From positions 176,311-240,310 of the forward strand of contig NZ_JACHGQ010000001.1 of assembly GCF_014202395.1 (NCBI RefSeq): a stretch of 64,000 bases of DNA, given 5' to 3'. This DNA is from Histophilus somni. GTDB taxonomy: Bacteria; Pseudomonadota; Gammaproteobacteria; Enterobacterales; Pasteurellaceae. Below, in pieces: positions 10,132-19,727 of the stretch. The first letter of the stretch is position 1, and each line of letters opens with the position of its first letter. The notes beneath the pieces were generated by a model, which saw nothing but the letters and a program-made list of their open reading frames with translations, had not been told where the DNA came from and made no database searches. A program made the position numbers and the translations under genes.

Positions 10132-11514
10132 ATGAAAAATATACATTATGTTAATCCCAAAGGAAGCATGGATCAACTTTCACACATGGAAGTTGAACAA
10201 CTAGCTAAAAAAGCTAAAAGTAAACTTTATCAACTTTATCGTAATTGTTCGTTAGCCGTATTAAACTCGGGTGCAATTACAGATGACAGTCGTGAGCTAT
10301 TAAGTAAATATCCTGATTTTGATATTAACTTGGTAGCAAAAGAACGTGGCATTGCCTTAGAATTGCATAATCCACCAGAAAATGCTTTTGTTGATAATAA
10401 AATGATTAAAAATATTCAATATCATTTATTCGCTGTGTTACGTGATATTTTATTTGTTAATGTATTAAATCAACGCATTAACCCTTGTGATATTCAAGAT
10501 AGTAAACATATCACTAACCAAGTCTTCGCCATTTTACGCAATGCTAAGGCCCTAATTAACGGTGAGCAACCAAATTTAGTCGTTTGCTGGGGAGGGCATT
10601 CAATTAACCAAATAGAGTATCAATATTGCCGTTCTGTAGGTTTAGAACTTGGACATCGTGAGTTGAATATTATCACGGGCTGTGGAGCGGGTGTAATGGA
10701 AGCACCCATGAAAGGTGCAACCATTGGTCATGCAAATCAACGCTATAAACAAAGTCGTTTTATTGGTATTACAGAACCATCTATTATTGCTTCCGAGCCT
10801 CCAAATCCAATTGTGAACGAACTTATTATTATGCCTGATATTGAAAAACGTCTAGAAGCATTTGTGCGTATGGGACATGGGATTATTATTTTCCCCGGCG
10901 GTCCTGGAACTTTTGAAGAATTCCTTTATATTTTAGGCATTAAACTCAATCCAAATAACTATGCCCAACATCTTCCGCTTATCTTAACCGGTCCAAAAGA
11001 AAGTGCGGCTTACTTTGCTTCTATTGATCAATTTATTGGTGATACATTGGGATCTGAAGCACAATCTTTATATAAAATTATCATTGATGATCCGGTTTCA
11101 GTTGCTCGCCATATAAATAATGCTATGCGCGACATCCAAAAATCACGTTATGAAAAAAATGAGTCGTATTATTTCAACTGGTCATTAGAAATTACTGCTG
11201 AATTTCAAAAACCGTTTATCCCAACTCATGAAAACATGGCAAATTTAGCTTTACATTTTGACCAATCTAAAGTTGATTTAGCTGCTAATTTACGCCGAGT
11301 TTTCTCAGGAATTGTAGCGGGAAATATCAAACCAGATACTCAAGATAAAATTACAGAATTAGGAAAATTCAAACTAAAAGGTGATCCCGTATTAATGGAA
11401 AAAGTCGACAATTTATTGCAAGATTTCATCAACCAGCACAGAATGAAATTACCTGGAGGTGATGCTTATGAACCTTGCTATGAAATAGAAAACCAAGGAA
11501 AACTACCTAAATAG
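10132..11514 (+). CDS. ppnN: Nucleotide 5'-monophosphate nucleosidase PpnN
   Basis: This 460-residue protein of the LOG family hydrolyses purine and pyrimidine nucleoside monophosphates to base and ribose-5-phosphate; the E. coli homologue (YgdH) is activated by ppGpp. The signature [15 protein letters not shown] (about residues 258-272) is the LOG/lysine-decarboxylase-like motif, and the [14 protein letters not shown] stretch forms the phosphate-binding part. Flanking N- and C-terminal regions match the long PpnN type. It ends a unit starting with the zinc-ribbon gene and queF; queF-ygdH adjacency also occurs in E. coli. Confidence 0.94.
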   Translation: MKNIHYVNPKGSMDQLSHMEVEQLAKKAKSKLYQLYRNCSLAVLNSGAITDDSRELLSKYPDFDINLVAKERGIALELHNPPENAFVDNKMIKNIQYHLFAVLRDILFVNVLNQRINPCDIQDSKHITNQVFAILRNAKALINGEQPNLVVCWGGHSINQIEYQYCRSVGLELGHRELNIITGCGAGVMEAPMKGATIGHANQRYKQSRFIGITEPSIIASEPPNPIVNELIIMPDIEKRLEAFVRMGHGIIIFPGGPGTFEEFLYILGIKLNPNNYAQHLPLILTGPKESAAYFASIDQFIGDTLGSEAQSLYKIIIDDPVSVARHINNAMRDIQKSRYEKNESYYFNWSLEITAEFQKPFIPTHENMANLALHFDQSKVDLAANLRRVFSGIVAGNIKPDTQDKITELGKFKLKGDPVLMEKVDNLLQDFINQHRMKLPGGDAYEPCYEIENQGKLPK

Positions 11515-11578
11515 ATCAAATATAAACAATTGCAAATTTATTTGTTTATTAAAGGAAAAAACTTAGGTTCATAAAAGT

Positions 11579-11603
11579 AAGGCGAGTATTGATTATTCGC
11601 CTT
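11579..11603. terminator. Hairpin between convergent ppnN and the exporter genes
   Basis: The stem AAGGCGA/TCGCCTT (11579-11585 with 11597-11603) is followed by a T-rich stretch on the plus strand. It fits a terminator for ppnN and lies 20 bases beyond the end of the convergent exporter operon. Confidence 0.6.
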
Positions 11604-11623
11604 TGTTTGTATTGATCTGACGG

Positions 11624-12388
11624 CTAATTTCTTAACCCTACCCCACGACTAATTAGATAGTATGCCAAGCCATAAAGTGCGGTAATAAATAATGTCAGAA
11701 CAGTGAAAGTATAATGAATTCCAACGTCACTAACCCCCAAAAAACCATATCTAAACCCATTAATCATATAAACAATAGGATTCAGTTTAGATATGTTTTG
11801 CCAAAAAGCGGGTAACAAAGAAATAGAATAGAAAACACCGCCAAGATAAGTTAAAGGCGTTAAAACGAAAGTTGGAATAATACTAATATCATCAAAAGAG
11901 CGGGCAAAAACAGCATTAATTAAACCACCTAAAGCAAAGGTTGCTGTTGTCATTAAAAGTGTCAACACAATAATTAGCCATGAATAGACAGTCATTTCCA
12001 CAAAAAACATAGCAACGATTGTTACTAAAATACCAACGCATAAACCTCTAGCTATACCACCAGCCATATATCCTAAAATAATAATATGAGAAGAAGTAGG
12101 TGAAATGAGTAATTCTTCTATATTTTTAGCAAATTTGGTACTGTAAAATGAAGACGCCACATTAGCAAAAGAATTAGTCAACGCAGACATCATGATTAAT
12201 CCCGGTACAATAAACTGCATGTAGCTAAAGCCGTTCATTTCTCCAATTCTTGCTCCAATCAAATGACCAAAAATAATAAAATAAAGTGTCATTGTAATGA
12301 CCGGTGGGACTAAAGTTTGTACCCAAATACGAGTAAAACGACGAATTTCTTTAGTTAAAATTGTTTTAAACGCAATCCAAGCTAACAT
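11624..12388 (-). CDS. yadH: ABC-2 type exporter permease (YadH-like)
   Basis: This 254-residue inner-membrane protein has six predicted hydrophobic segments and the ABC-2 transporter signature region (LNPIVYMINGFRYGFLGVSDV near the C terminus). It resembles E. coli YadH closely and should form the membrane part of an exporter with the ATPase encoded just upstream; the two genes overlap by one base (TAATG). The substrate is unknown; members of the family export drugs, polysaccharides or lipids. No accessory periplasmic component is encoded nearby. Confidence 0.88.
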   Translation of the reverse strand: MLAWIAFKTILTKEIRRFTRIWVQTLVPPVITMTLYFIIFGHLIGARIGEMNGFSYMQFIVPGLIMMSALTNSFANVASSFYSTKFAKNIEELLISPTSSHIIILGYMAGGIARGLCVGILVTIVAMFFVEMTVYSWLIIVLTLLMTTATFALGGLINAVFARSFDDISIIPTFVLTPLTYLGGVFYSISLLPAFWQNISKLNPIVYMINGFRYGFLGVSDVGIHYTFTVLTLFITALYGLAYYLISRGVGLRN

Positions 12389-13317
12389 TATATTTTCTCC
12401 GTGATTTTTGGTTTATTTAACGCCATAGAAATGAACAGCTCCTCTAAGCGATTGGCTTTATTCCGCATGCTCAATACATTAATTCCTTGACCATTTAATT
12501 GAATAAATAAATTATTCAGTCCTTGTCCACGCTTAACTTCAACTTCCATTGTTAGCTCATCAATAATTGTGACGTTGTAATTATCAACCTTTGGCGTTGA
12601 ACTAGAAAGTGCTAAATCTAAAATAAAAGTTTCTGTCTCTAACTGTGACAATAAGGCTTTTATCGACATATCAACAATCAGTTTACCTTGCTGAATAATG
12701 CCAATATGACGGCATAAATTTTCAGCTTCCTCTAAGTAATGTGTGGTTAAAATAATCGTTGTTCCTTGTTGATTAAGTTCTTTTAAAAAAGTCCACATAG
12801 CACGTCGCAGTTCAATATCAACACCGGCGGTAGGCTCATCTAAAATTAATAATTTAGGATTGTGCATTAATGCTCGAGCAATCATCAAGCGACGTTTCAT
12901 ACCACCTGATAAACGCATAGCTTGTTGATCTTTCTTTTCCCATAAATCTAATTTTTTTAGCCATATTTCAGATCTCTTAAGTGCTTCTTTTCGCTCAATA
13001 CCATAATAGCCGGCTTGATTCACTAGAATGTCTTGAATTTTTTCAAATTGATTAAAGTTAAATTCTTGTGGTACTAAGCCAATATGCCGTTTTAATTGAG
13101 CTAATTGCCGATCCAAATCATAACCAAACACTTTTATTGTTCCGCTGGTTTTATTTATTAAAGAGCTGATAATGCCAATGGTTGTTGATTTTCCTGCACC
13201 GTTATGTCCCAACAACGCATAAAAATCTCCCTCTTCTACCCTAAGATCAATTCCGGATAGTGCTTTAACCCCATTTTTATATTCTTTTGTCAAATGTTTA
13301 ATTTCCAGAGCTAACAT
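12388..13317 (-). CDS. yadG: ABC transporter ATP-binding protein (YadG-like)
   Basis: This 309-residue ATPase has Walker A GHNGAGKST (about residues 38-46), the signature LSGGMKRRL, Walker B LLILDEPTAG and the switch His in TTHYLEEAE. The C-terminal ~90 residues are the regulatory extension common in ABC-2 exporter ATPases. It powers the permease encoded downstream. Its ATG directly abuts the stop of epmC (TAA then ATG), so translation is probably coupled to that gene. Confidence 0.9.
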   Translation of the reverse strand: MLALEIKHLTKEYKNGVKALSGIDLRVEEGDFYALLGHNGAGKSTTIGIISSLINKTSGTIKVFGYDLDRQLAQLKRHIGLVPQEFNFNQFEKIQDILVNQAGYYGIERKEALKRSEIWLKKLDLWEKKDQQAMRLSGGMKRRLMIARALMHNPKLLILDEPTAGVDIELRRAMWTFLKELNQQGTTIILTTHYLEEAENLCRHIGIIQQGKLIVDMSIKALLSQLETETFILDLALSSSTPKVDNYNVTIIDELTMEVEVKRGQGLNNLFIQLNGQGINVLSMRNKANRLEELFISMALNKPKITEKI

Positions 13318-13854
13318 TTATATCCTCGCTACGTCAAATTTACTCAGAACAATGCGGTCTTCTGTTTTATAAAATTCCGCTAAGGCTTTACGCAAAGTTT
13401 CTGCTCGTTTCGGTAACCCCTTTTGTGCATAAGTTTTAACTTGCTCATAAACAGCTAATTTAAAAGGTTGTGTATCTCCCGGATTACCGTTTAAATTATC
13501 GCTACTCGCAAAATAGCGAAATCCCGCCGCAGTTGCTAAAATCCATTCCAATGCCTGAGGTTTTACCTCTGCTTGCTCAAATTCACGCTGTTTTTCCATT
13601 GAACGCCCATCAGGCTCATACCAATAACCAAAATCCTCTAATTTTCGCCGCTCTTTTCCTGCAATAAGCCAATGTGCAATCTCATGCAAAGCACTACTAT
13701 AAAAACCACGTGCGAAATAGATAGCATTATAAGAGCAATCTTTATTAGCCGGAATATAAATCGGTTCATCACCACCTTTAACTAACCTTGTATTATACTC
13801 TTGCTCAAAGCATCGATTAAAAATGTAAATAATATCTTCTAATTTATGTTCCAT
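13318..13854 (-). CDS. epmC: Elongation factor P hydroxylase EpmC
   Basis: EpmC (YfcM) hydroxylates the beta-lysylated lysine of elongation factor P, the last step of that modification. The 178-residue product shows the family's metal-binding motif HEIAHWL (His and Glu near residues 57-61) with further conserved acidic residues, the FGYWYEPDGRSMEKQREFE stretch and the end typical of YfcM. It leads a unit with the exporter ATPase gene, which starts directly at its stop codon; the link between EF-P modification and this exporter is positional only. The epmA and epmB genes are not in the window. Confidence 0.93.
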   Translation of the reverse strand: MEHKLEDIIYIFNRCFEQEYNTRLVKGGDEPIYIPANKDCSYNAIYFARGFYSSALHEIAHWLIAGKERRKLEDFGYWYEPDGRSMEKQREFEQAEVKPQALEWILATAAGFRYFASSDNLNGNPGDTQPFKLAVYEQVKTYAQKGLPKRAETLRKALAEFYKTEDRIVLSKFDVARI

Positions 13855-13886
13855 AAAAATCCCAAAATTCTAGTTAAATCAACAAG

Positions 13887-13908
13887 AAAGCGGACTAATG
13901 TCCGCTTT
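13887..13908 (-). terminator. Terminator after the purine permease
   Basis: A 9-bp perfect stem AAAGCGGAC/GTCCGCTTT (13887-13895 with 13900-13908) with a TAAT loop lies 28 bases after the permease stop. The trailing minus-strand run is U-rich but broken. It separates this gene from epmC. Confidence 0.7.
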
Positions 13909-13935
13909 AGAAAGATCTATTCAATAATTAATGAT

Positions 13936-15246
13936 TTATCCAACCCAAACAAATTTCGCTACAAAAAGCAAAGATACAACCCAAACCGGTGCATTAATCT
14001 CTTTCCAGCGACCGGTACAAGTCTTCATGACACAATAGCTAATAAAACCAAAGGCAATACCTTCAGTGATTGAATAGGTGAATGGCATCATTGCTGCAGT
14101 AATAAAAGCTGGTGTTGCTTCAGTTAAATCGTCCCATTCAACTCGAATTAAGCTTGATGCCATCAAAATACCTACATAAACTAATGCCCCTGCTGTTGCG
14201 TAAGCCGGCACCATACCAGCCAATGGAGAGAAGAAAATAGTAAGTAAAAATAAAATTCCGACTACAACAGCGGTCATTCCGGTACGACCTCCGACAGACA
14301 CTCCGGCACCACTTTCAATATAAGTGCTGATTGCCGATGTACCGATATAAGAACCCGTTACAGCACTAATACTGTCTACATACAACGCTTGCTTCATTTT
14401 TGGGAAACGACCTTGAGCATCACTAAAACCAGCCTTATCTGTTACACCAAGCAAAGTTCCGGATGAATCAAATAAATTTACTAACAAAAAAGAAAAAATA
14501 ATGCCTAAAAGTGCGGTATCTAATGCACCTAAAACATCAACTTTTCCGACTACAGCATCAAGGCTTGGGGGCATAGAAATAACGCCGTTAAAAACCACAT
14601 TTTCATCAAAAATCAATGCTAAAGCCGTAATAGTAACAATAGAAACCAAGACTCCAGAATAAATATTACGTGCAGCCAACACTACAATAATAAAAAATCC
14701 CAAAACCCCCATTAAAACTTGCGAGCTATGTAAGTCACCAAGCGAAACCAACGTTACCGGATTAGATACAACCAGTCCCATATTTTTAAAGCCGATTAAA
14801 GCAATAAAAAATCCTATCCCAGCTCCGATACCGACACGCAAACTCAGCGGAATAGATGCCATCAGCCAATAGCGAATTTGAAAGACAGTTAGTAAAAGTA
14901 ACCCTACCGATCCCCAGAAAATTGTCCCCATACCAATTTCCCAAGAATACCCTAGTTTTCCTACCACGACGTAAGCAAAAAAGGCATTCAATCCCATCGC
15001 TGGTGCAAGTGCAATAGGTAAATTACTAAATAATCCCATTGCAATTGTTCCCAAACCGGCAATTAAACAAGTCGTTACAAAGACAACCTGTTTATCCATT
15101 CCTGCATCACCTAAAATCGACGGATTGACAAAAACGATATAAACCATAGTAAAAAATGTGGTAATTCCCGCAATGATTTCTGTTTTTGTAGTCGTCTTTT
15201 TTTCGTTAAACTTGAAGTATTTTTGTAGAAAAGATTGATTTTCCAT
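13936..15246 (-). CDS. NCS2 family purine permease (AzgA/PurP type)
   Basis: This 436-residue inner-membrane protein has about 12-14 hydrophobic segments. The N-terminal signature TTFFTMVYIVFVNPSIL and GLNAFFAYVVV, and the motif VNLFDSSGTLLGVTDKAGF, place it in the AzgA-like branch of NCS2 transporters, which import hypoxanthine, adenine or guanine with protons; the exact base cannot be read from sequence. The frame opens at a TTG (15261), but the ATG at 15246 has a GGAAAC ribosome site and gives the family start MENQ, so I chose it. It is monocistronic, with its own terminator. Confidence 0.9.
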   Translation of the reverse strand: MENQSFLQKYFKFNEKKTTTKTEIIAGITTFFTMVYIVFVNPSILGDAGMDKQVVFVTTCLIAGLGTIAMGLFSNLPIALAPAMGLNAFFAYVVVGKLGYSWEIGMGTIFWGSVGLLLLTVFQIRYWLMASIPLSLRVGIGAGIGFFIALIGFKNMGLVVSNPVTLVSLGDLHSSQVLMGVLGFFIIVVLAARNIYSGVLVSIVTITALALIFDENVVFNGVISMPPSLDAVVGKVDVLGALDTALLGIIFSFLLVNLFDSSGTLLGVTDKAGFSDAQGRFPKMKQALYVDSISAVTGSYIGTSAISTYIESGAGVSVGGRTGMTAVVVGILFLLTIFFSPLAGMVPAYATAGALVYVGILMASSLIRVEWDDLTEATPAFITAAMMPFTYSITEGIAFGFISYCVMKTCTGRWKEINAPVWVVSLLFVAKFVWVG

Positions 15247-15582
15247 TATATGTGTTTCCAAATGAATTAATAACCAAAATGAAAAACATTAGAAAGGTGT
15301 TTTTCGTACGGATTCTAGCAAAGATCTTCTATTTTAGCGATTAAATTTTGGAGAATTTATAATGACGTTTTAAATCAGTCTCATATCAAACAATACCAAG
15401 GTTTTTATTAATTTCTGCACTTCTGTTACATCTATTTCAGCATCCTGACCGAATTCTTTATCAGCTGTTTTGTATTATTAAAAAATATTAAGAAAGTCTT
15501 AAATCGAAGAAATATTTTCCCAAAAAATGATTGGTTTGTTACAATTTACCCACTTTACCTTTAAATAAACGTAGGAAATTTT
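15247..15582. other. Divergent intergenic region, purine permease / cnoX
   Basis: This 336-base A+T-rich stretch separates two divergent genes. It holds one inverted repeat (GAAAAACA/TGTTTTTC, 15281-15305) that would form a hairpin in the permease leader RNA. I see no convincing PurR box, no purine riboswitch core and no open frame with a ribosome site. Confidence 0.5.
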
Positions 15583-16431
15583 ATGTCATATATTATTGAT
15601 ATTAATGAGCAAAATCTAACAAGTGTATTACAAAGTTCTGTACAAACACCTCTTGTTTTAATTTTTTATACCCCAAGTAACAAAATCTCTTTAGAATTTA
15701 CCGCACTTTTGACTCGTTATGCAGAAAAATATCAAGGACAATTTTTATTAGGTAAAGTGAATTGTGAAACGGAAAAAATGCTTACCGCACAATTTCATAT
15801 TCAATCATTACCAACAACTTATTTATTTAATCAAGCACAAGTATTAGATGCTTTCCAAGGTTCTTTAGATGAAATTATGTTACAACAACGTTTATCTCTA
15901 ATTTTACCGAAGGAAGAAGAAATGAAATTTAATCAGGCATTAAATTTGTTGGAACAAGAACAATATAATGACGCTCTACCGTTGCTCAAAGAAGCATGGG
16001 AATTATCTGATAAGAAAAATAGCGATATTGCTCTACTCTACGCTGAAACCTATATTACGATAAAACGCATTGAACCCGCCCAAGAGATTTTAGATAAAAT
16101 TCCGCTACAAGATCGTGATAGTCGCTGGCATGGTTTAGTTGCTCAAATTGAGCTTTTAATAAAAGCGACTGATACCCCTGAAATTCAGCAATTGCAAGCT
16201 GATTTTGCTAAAAATCCAACAGCAGAAATTGCATTAAAACTAGCATTACAATTGCATCAAGCCAATCGTAATGAGGCTTCATTAAATTTGCTGTTTGATA
16301 TATTAAAACAAGATCTTAATGCGTTAAATGGAGAGGCTAAGCAACAATTTTTAGCGATTTTAGCTGCCATTGGTAATAACGATCCGATTACAAATAAATT
16401 TCGTCGTTTGTTGTATTCATTACTGTATTAA
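15583..16431 (+). CDS. cnoX: Thioredoxin-fold co-chaperone CnoX (YbbN)
   Basis: The 282-residue protein has an N-terminal thioredoxin-like domain (about residues 1-108) and a C-terminal helical TPR-like region (about 115-282), the architecture of E. coli CnoX/YbbN, a chaperedoxin that holds unfolding proteins and passes them to GroEL/ES. At the position of the thioredoxin CxxC the sequence reads TPSNK, with no cysteine at all (E. coli keeps a single one), so no redox activity is expected. The cis-Pro region SLPTTYLF is kept. It is transcribed alone toward the thrS terminator. Confidence 0.88.
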   Translation: MSYIIDINEQNLTSVLQSSVQTPLVLIFYTPSNKISLEFTALLTRYAEKYQGQFLLGKVNCETEKMLTAQFHIQSLPTTYLFNQAQVLDAFQGSLDEIMLQQRLSLILPKEEEMKFNQALNLLEQEQYNDALPLLKEAWELSDKKNSDIALLYAETYITIKRIEPAQEILDKIPLQDRDSRWHGLVAQIELLIKATDTPEIQQLQADFAKNPTAEIALKLALQLHQANRNEASLNLLFDILKQDLNALNGEAKQQFLAILAAIGNNDPITNKFRRLLYSLLY

Positions 16432-16446
16432 GTGAACAATTCCATA

Positions 16447-16480
16447 AAAAATCGGCACCTTTAAGTGCCGATTATATTTT
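16447..16480. terminator. Bidirectional terminator between cnoX and thrS
   Basis: The 8-bp stem ATCGGCAC/GTGCCGAT (16451-16458 with 16465-16472) has an A-run before and a T-rich run after it on the plus strand, so it can stop cnoX and thrS transcripts, which converge here. Confidence 0.85.
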
Positions 16481-16486
16481 TTATCA

Positions 16487-18415
16487 TTATTCACCTAACA
16501 AGGTTAACTCACGTTTTCTCACTTGTTGTTTTAAAATCTCAACAAATTCTTCAACACTAAACGTGCCTAAATCCGTCCCTTTACGGGTACGAACTGCAAT
16601 CTTGTTTTCCACAATTTCTTTATCGCCGCAAACTAGCATATAAGGTACTCGACGTAAGGTATGTTCACGAATTTTGAAACCGACTTTTTCATTGCGTATA
16701 TCCGCTTTTACACGTAATCCCGCTTCAGAAAATTGCTTAACTACTTTTTGCACATAATCCGCTTGACTATCAGTAATATTCATCACAACAGCTTGAATCG
16801 GTGCTAACCACGTAGGGAAAAAACCTGCATATTCTTCAGTGATAATACCGATAAAACGTTCAATTGAACCTAAGATAGCACGATGTATCATGACAGGTGT
16901 ACGACGGGCATTATCTTCTGCAACATAGGTGGCATCTAGACGTCCGGGTAACGCAAAATCTAATTGGATTGTACCGCATTGCCATTCACGATCTAAACAA
17001 TCTCTTAATGCAAATTCAATTTTCGGTCCATAAAATGCCCCTTCCCCCTCTTGAATTTCATATTCAAGACCATTGTGTTTAAGTGCATTTGCCAAACCTT
17101 GCTCTGCACGATCCCACATAGCATCTTCACCAATGCGTTTTTCAGGACGAGTAGAAAGTTTGACAAAAATATCGGTAAAGCCAAACGTACTATAAATGTC
17201 ATAAACCATTTTAATACAGCTCGTTACTTCCGATTCAATTTGATCTTCCGTGCAGAAAATATGTGCATCATCCTGTGTAAAACCACGCACACGCATTAAT
17301 CCATGTAAAGATCCTGATGGTTCATTACGATGGCAAGAACCAAATTCAGCCATACGAATAGGTAAATCACGATAAGATTTCAAGCCTTGATTGAAAATTT
17401 GAACATGTCCAGGACAATTCATTGGCTTAATGGCATATTCTCTATTTTCAGATTGTGTAGTAAACATTAAATCAGCATAATTTTGCCAGTGTCCTGTACG
17501 TTCCCAAAGCACACGATCCATCATAAATGGACCTTTTACTTCTTGATAATCGTATTCTTTTAACTTTGTACGCACAAATGTTTCCAGCTCACGGAAGATT
17601 GTCCAACCGTCATTATGCCAAAATACCATACCGGGTGCTTCCTCTTGCATATGGTATAAATCCAACGCCTTACCGATTTTACGATGATCACGTTTTGCAG
17701 CTTCTTCTAATCGATGTAAATAATCGGCTAATTGTTTTTTATCTGCCCAAGCCGTACCATAAATGCGTTGGAGCATTTTATTATCACTATTTCCACGCCA
17801 ATATGCACCAGCTACTTTCATTAATTTAAAATGGTGACAGAAACGCATATTGGGTACGTGCGGACCACGACACATATCAATATATTCTTCGTGATGATAA
17901 AGTGCAGGTTGGTCGTCTTTTGCAATATTTTCATCTAAGATAGCTATTTTGTAAGGCTCAGCACGACTTTCAAAAGTATCTCTTGCTTCTTGCCAACTGA
18001 CACGTTTTTTTATCACGTCATAATTCGTTTTTGCCAGCTCCAGCATACGTTTTTCTAGGGTATCAATATCTTCTTGGGTTAAAGAGCGGTCCAAATCAAT
18101 GTCGTAATAAAAACCATTGTCAATAGTTGGGCCGATAGCCATCTTCACATTTGGGAAAAGTTGCTTGATAGCATGCCCTAATAAATGTGCCGTTGAGTGT
18201 CGGATAATCTCTAAACCGTCTTCATCTTTGGCAGTAATAATTTCAAGATTGGCATCCTCACTAATCATATCTGAGGCATCTCGACGCTCGCCGTTCACAC
18301 GACCGGCAATAGTAGCCTTAGCGAGTCCGGAACCGATTGATTGAGCAACTTCCAATACAGAAACGGGATTATCGAATTGACGTTGTGAACCGTCAGGTAA
18401 AGTAATAATTGGCAT
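16487..18415 (-). CDS. thrS: Threonine--tRNA ligase
   Basis: The 642-residue enzyme equals the E. coli length. In order it has the TGS domain (1-61), the editing domain with [10 protein letters not shown] (His residues near 73 and 77), and the class II core with zinc ligands in NCPGHV, in the motif 2 region [19 protein letters not shown] and in MIHRAILGS (motif 3), followed by the anticodon-binding domain. It charges tRNA-Thr and removes mischarged serine. infC, which often follows thrS, is absent; the gene is monocistronic with a terminator just after it. Its leader carries two overlapping hairpins (described separately), which suggests control at transcription elongation; no Thr-rich leader peptide is evident. 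Confidence 0.97.
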   Translation of the reverse strand: MPIITLPDGSQRQFDNPVSVLEVAQSIGSGLAKATIAGRVNGERRDASDMISEDANLEIITAKDEDGLEIIRHSTAHLLGHAIKQLFPNVKMAIGPTIDNGFYYDIDLDRSLTQEDIDTLEKRMLELAKTNYDVIKKRVSWQEARDTFESRAEPYKIAILDENIAKDDQPALYHHEEYIDMCRGPHVPNMRFCHHFKLMKVAGAYWRGNSDNKMLQRIYGTAWADKKQLADYLHRLEEAAKRDHRKIGKALDLYHMQEEAPGMVFWHNDGWTIFRELETFVRTKLKEYDYQEVKGPFMMDRVLWERTGHWQNYADLMFTTQSENREYAIKPMNCPGHVQIFNQGLKSYRDLPIRMAEFGSCHRNEPSGSLHGLMRVRGFTQDDAHIFCTEDQIESEVTSCIKMVYDIYSTFGFTDIFVKLSTRPEKRIGEDAMWDRAEQGLANALKHNGLEYEIQEGEGAFYGPKIEFALRDCLDREWQCGTIQLDFALPGRLDATYVAEDNARRTPVMIHRAILGSIERFIGIITEEYAGFFPTWLAPIQAVVMNITDSQADYVQKVVKQFSEAGLRVKADIRNEKVGFKIREHTLRRVPYMLVCGDKEIVENKIAVRTRKGTDLGTFSVEEFVEILKQQVRKRELTLLGE

Positions 18416-18480
18416 TGTGAATCCTTATACAGTGGTAGCCCATACGAAAGGTTACTTGTAAATTAAGTTAAACATAAAAT

Positions 18481-18543
18481 AAAAAAGTGCTGAAAGCACC
18501 GCACTTTTATTTATACCTACCTTGTACAATAAAAGTGCGGTGC
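18481..18543 (-). promoter_or_regulatory. Overlapping hairpins in the thrS leader (possible attenuator)
   Basis: Read on the minus strand, a perfect 16-bp stem (arm GCACCGCACTTTTATT, 18496-18511, with 18528-18543) is followed by a short terminator-like hairpin (GTGCT/AGCAC, 18487-18499) and six U residues (18481-18486). The two share bases 18496-18499, so they cannot form together. The long stem is built from two inverted uptake sequences. The terminator run ends 65 bases before the thrS start. Regulation is inferred. Confidence 0.5.
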
Positions 18544-18795
18544 ATTTTAACAGAAAACTCTTAGAAAACGTATCTATTTTACTGTATTAGTAACAACTAG
18601 ACTAATTGGTATATCCTTATCATTTCGCTGAAATATTCAATCCACATAACATATGAGTAAAGATATAAATAGATAAGAATTACATAAATTCACTACTTAA
18701 TAAGATATTTATTAAAACTTGATATTTATCACAGAATATTACCGGTATTCAGATTATCATCTAGTCAGGCTAACTTGAATCATATCGGAGGAGCT
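18544..18795. other. Divergent intergenic region, thrS / yniA
   Basis: This very A+T-rich stretch must hold the thrS and yniA promoters. I see no strong -35/-10 pair, no operator I recognise and no protein-coding frame with a ribosome site. Confidence 0.4.
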
Positions 18796-19677
18796 ATGTG
18801 GAAATCTATTTCTCAGGTACTGGCAGAACAATTTGGTGCCTACTATTTTATTAAACATAAAGAAAAATTATATTCAGGTGAAATGAATGAAATTTGGCTG
18901 ATTAATGATGAGGTTCAAACTGTTTTTGTTAAAATAAACGAAAGATCCTACCGCTCTATGTTTCGTGCAGAAGCAGACCAGTTAGCTCTTTTAGCTAAAA
19001 CTAATTCAATTAATGTCCCTTTAGTTTATGGAATTGGCAATTCACAAGGGCATAGTTTTTTACTGTTAGAAGCGTTAAATAAGTCAAAGAATAAACAGTC
19101 TTCTTTTACAATATTCGCTGAAAAAATAGCACAGCTACATCAAATACAAGGACCAGATAAATATGGATTAGATTTTGATACTTGGCTAGGTCCTATTTAT
19201 CAACCAAATGATTGGCAGACAAGTTGGGCTAAATTTTTCAGCGAAAATCGTATTGGCTGGCAATTGCAAGTATGTAAAGAAAAAGGTTTGATATTTGGAA
19301 ATATAGATCTCATTGTGCAAATTGTTGCAGATACTTTGAGCAAACATAACCCCAAACCCTCTATACTGCATGGCAATTTATGGATTGAAAACTGTATTCA
19401 AGTAGATGATAAAATTTTTGTCTGCAATCCTGCTTGCTATTGGGGAGATAGAGAATGCGATATTGCTTTTTCATCACTTTTTGAGCCTTTCCCAACTAAT
19501 TTTTATCAACGCTATAATGAAATATATCCACTGGAAGAAGGTTACTTAGAAAGAAAACTTATTTATCAGCTCTATTATCTGCTCAATTTCAGCTATCGCT
19601 ATTATAATAAAAAGCAAAGTTATGTTTCTCTCACTCAGAAATTGATTAATCAAATTTTGCACAAAAGTGATAAATAA
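18796..19677 (+). CDS. yniA: Fructosamine-kinase family protein (YniA-like), key aspartates lost
   Basis: The 293-residue product clearly belongs to the fructosamine/ketosamine-3-kinase family: FVKINERS (ATP-binding Lys), FRAEADQLALLA (pairing Glu), the HG-LW-EN loop, PACYWGDRECDIAFSSLF and the LYYLLN end all match E. coli YniA. But the catalytic Asp of HGDLW is Asn (residue 194, codon 19375-19377), and the metal-binding Asp of the DPA motif is also Asn (residue 211, codon 19426-19428). These are the two residues protein-kinase-like enzymes most need, so the protein is probably not an active kinase. The frame is intact. The ATG at 18796 with its GGAGGA ribosome site is chosen over an upstream in-frame TTG. 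Confidence 0.88.
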   Translation: MWKSISQVLAEQFGAYYFIKHKEKLYSGEMNEIWLINDEVQTVFVKINERSYRSMFRAEADQLALLAKTNSINVPLVYGIGNSQGHSFLLLEALNKSKNKQSSFTIFAEKIAQLHQIQGPDKYGLDFDTWLGPIYQPNDWQTSWAKFFSENRIGWQLQVCKEKGLIFGNIDLIVQIVADTLSKHNPKPSILHGNLWIENCIQVDDKIFVCNPACYWGDRECDIAFSSLFEPFPTNFYQRYNEIYPLEEGYLERKLIYQLYYLLNFSYRYYNKKQSYVSLTQKLINQILHKSDK

Positions 19678-19680
19678 TTC

Positions 19681-19710
19681 TATAAATAAAGGGCATCGTT
19701 TGATGCCCTT
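19681..19710. terminator. Terminator between convergent yniA and the lipoprotein gene
   Basis: A 9-bp perfect stem AAGGGCATC/GATGCCCTT (19689-19697 with 19702-19710) with a GTTT loop lies between the two stops. The minus-strand continuation is U-rich, so it best serves the lipoprotein gene. Confidence 0.8.
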
Positions 19711-19727
19711 ACCTATATCAAGAGAGA

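Noticed and set aside
9841..10176. A 111-residue minus-strand frame over the queF end and ppnN start
   Set aside because: It lies opposite strongly conserved QueF and PpnN sequence and has no ribosome site or family resemblance.
15247..15582. A purine riboswitch or PurR site before the purine permease
   Set aside because: I looked for the three-way-junction core of the purine riboswitch and for the ACGCAAACGTTTGCGT-type PurR palindrome and saw neither; only a short A/T-rich hairpin is present.
18498..18541. USS inverted pair as an ordinary terminator for a gene ending here
   Set aside because: No minus-strand gene ends between it and yniA, and plus-strand transcription would have to come through thrS antisense; the thrS leader explanation is simpler.
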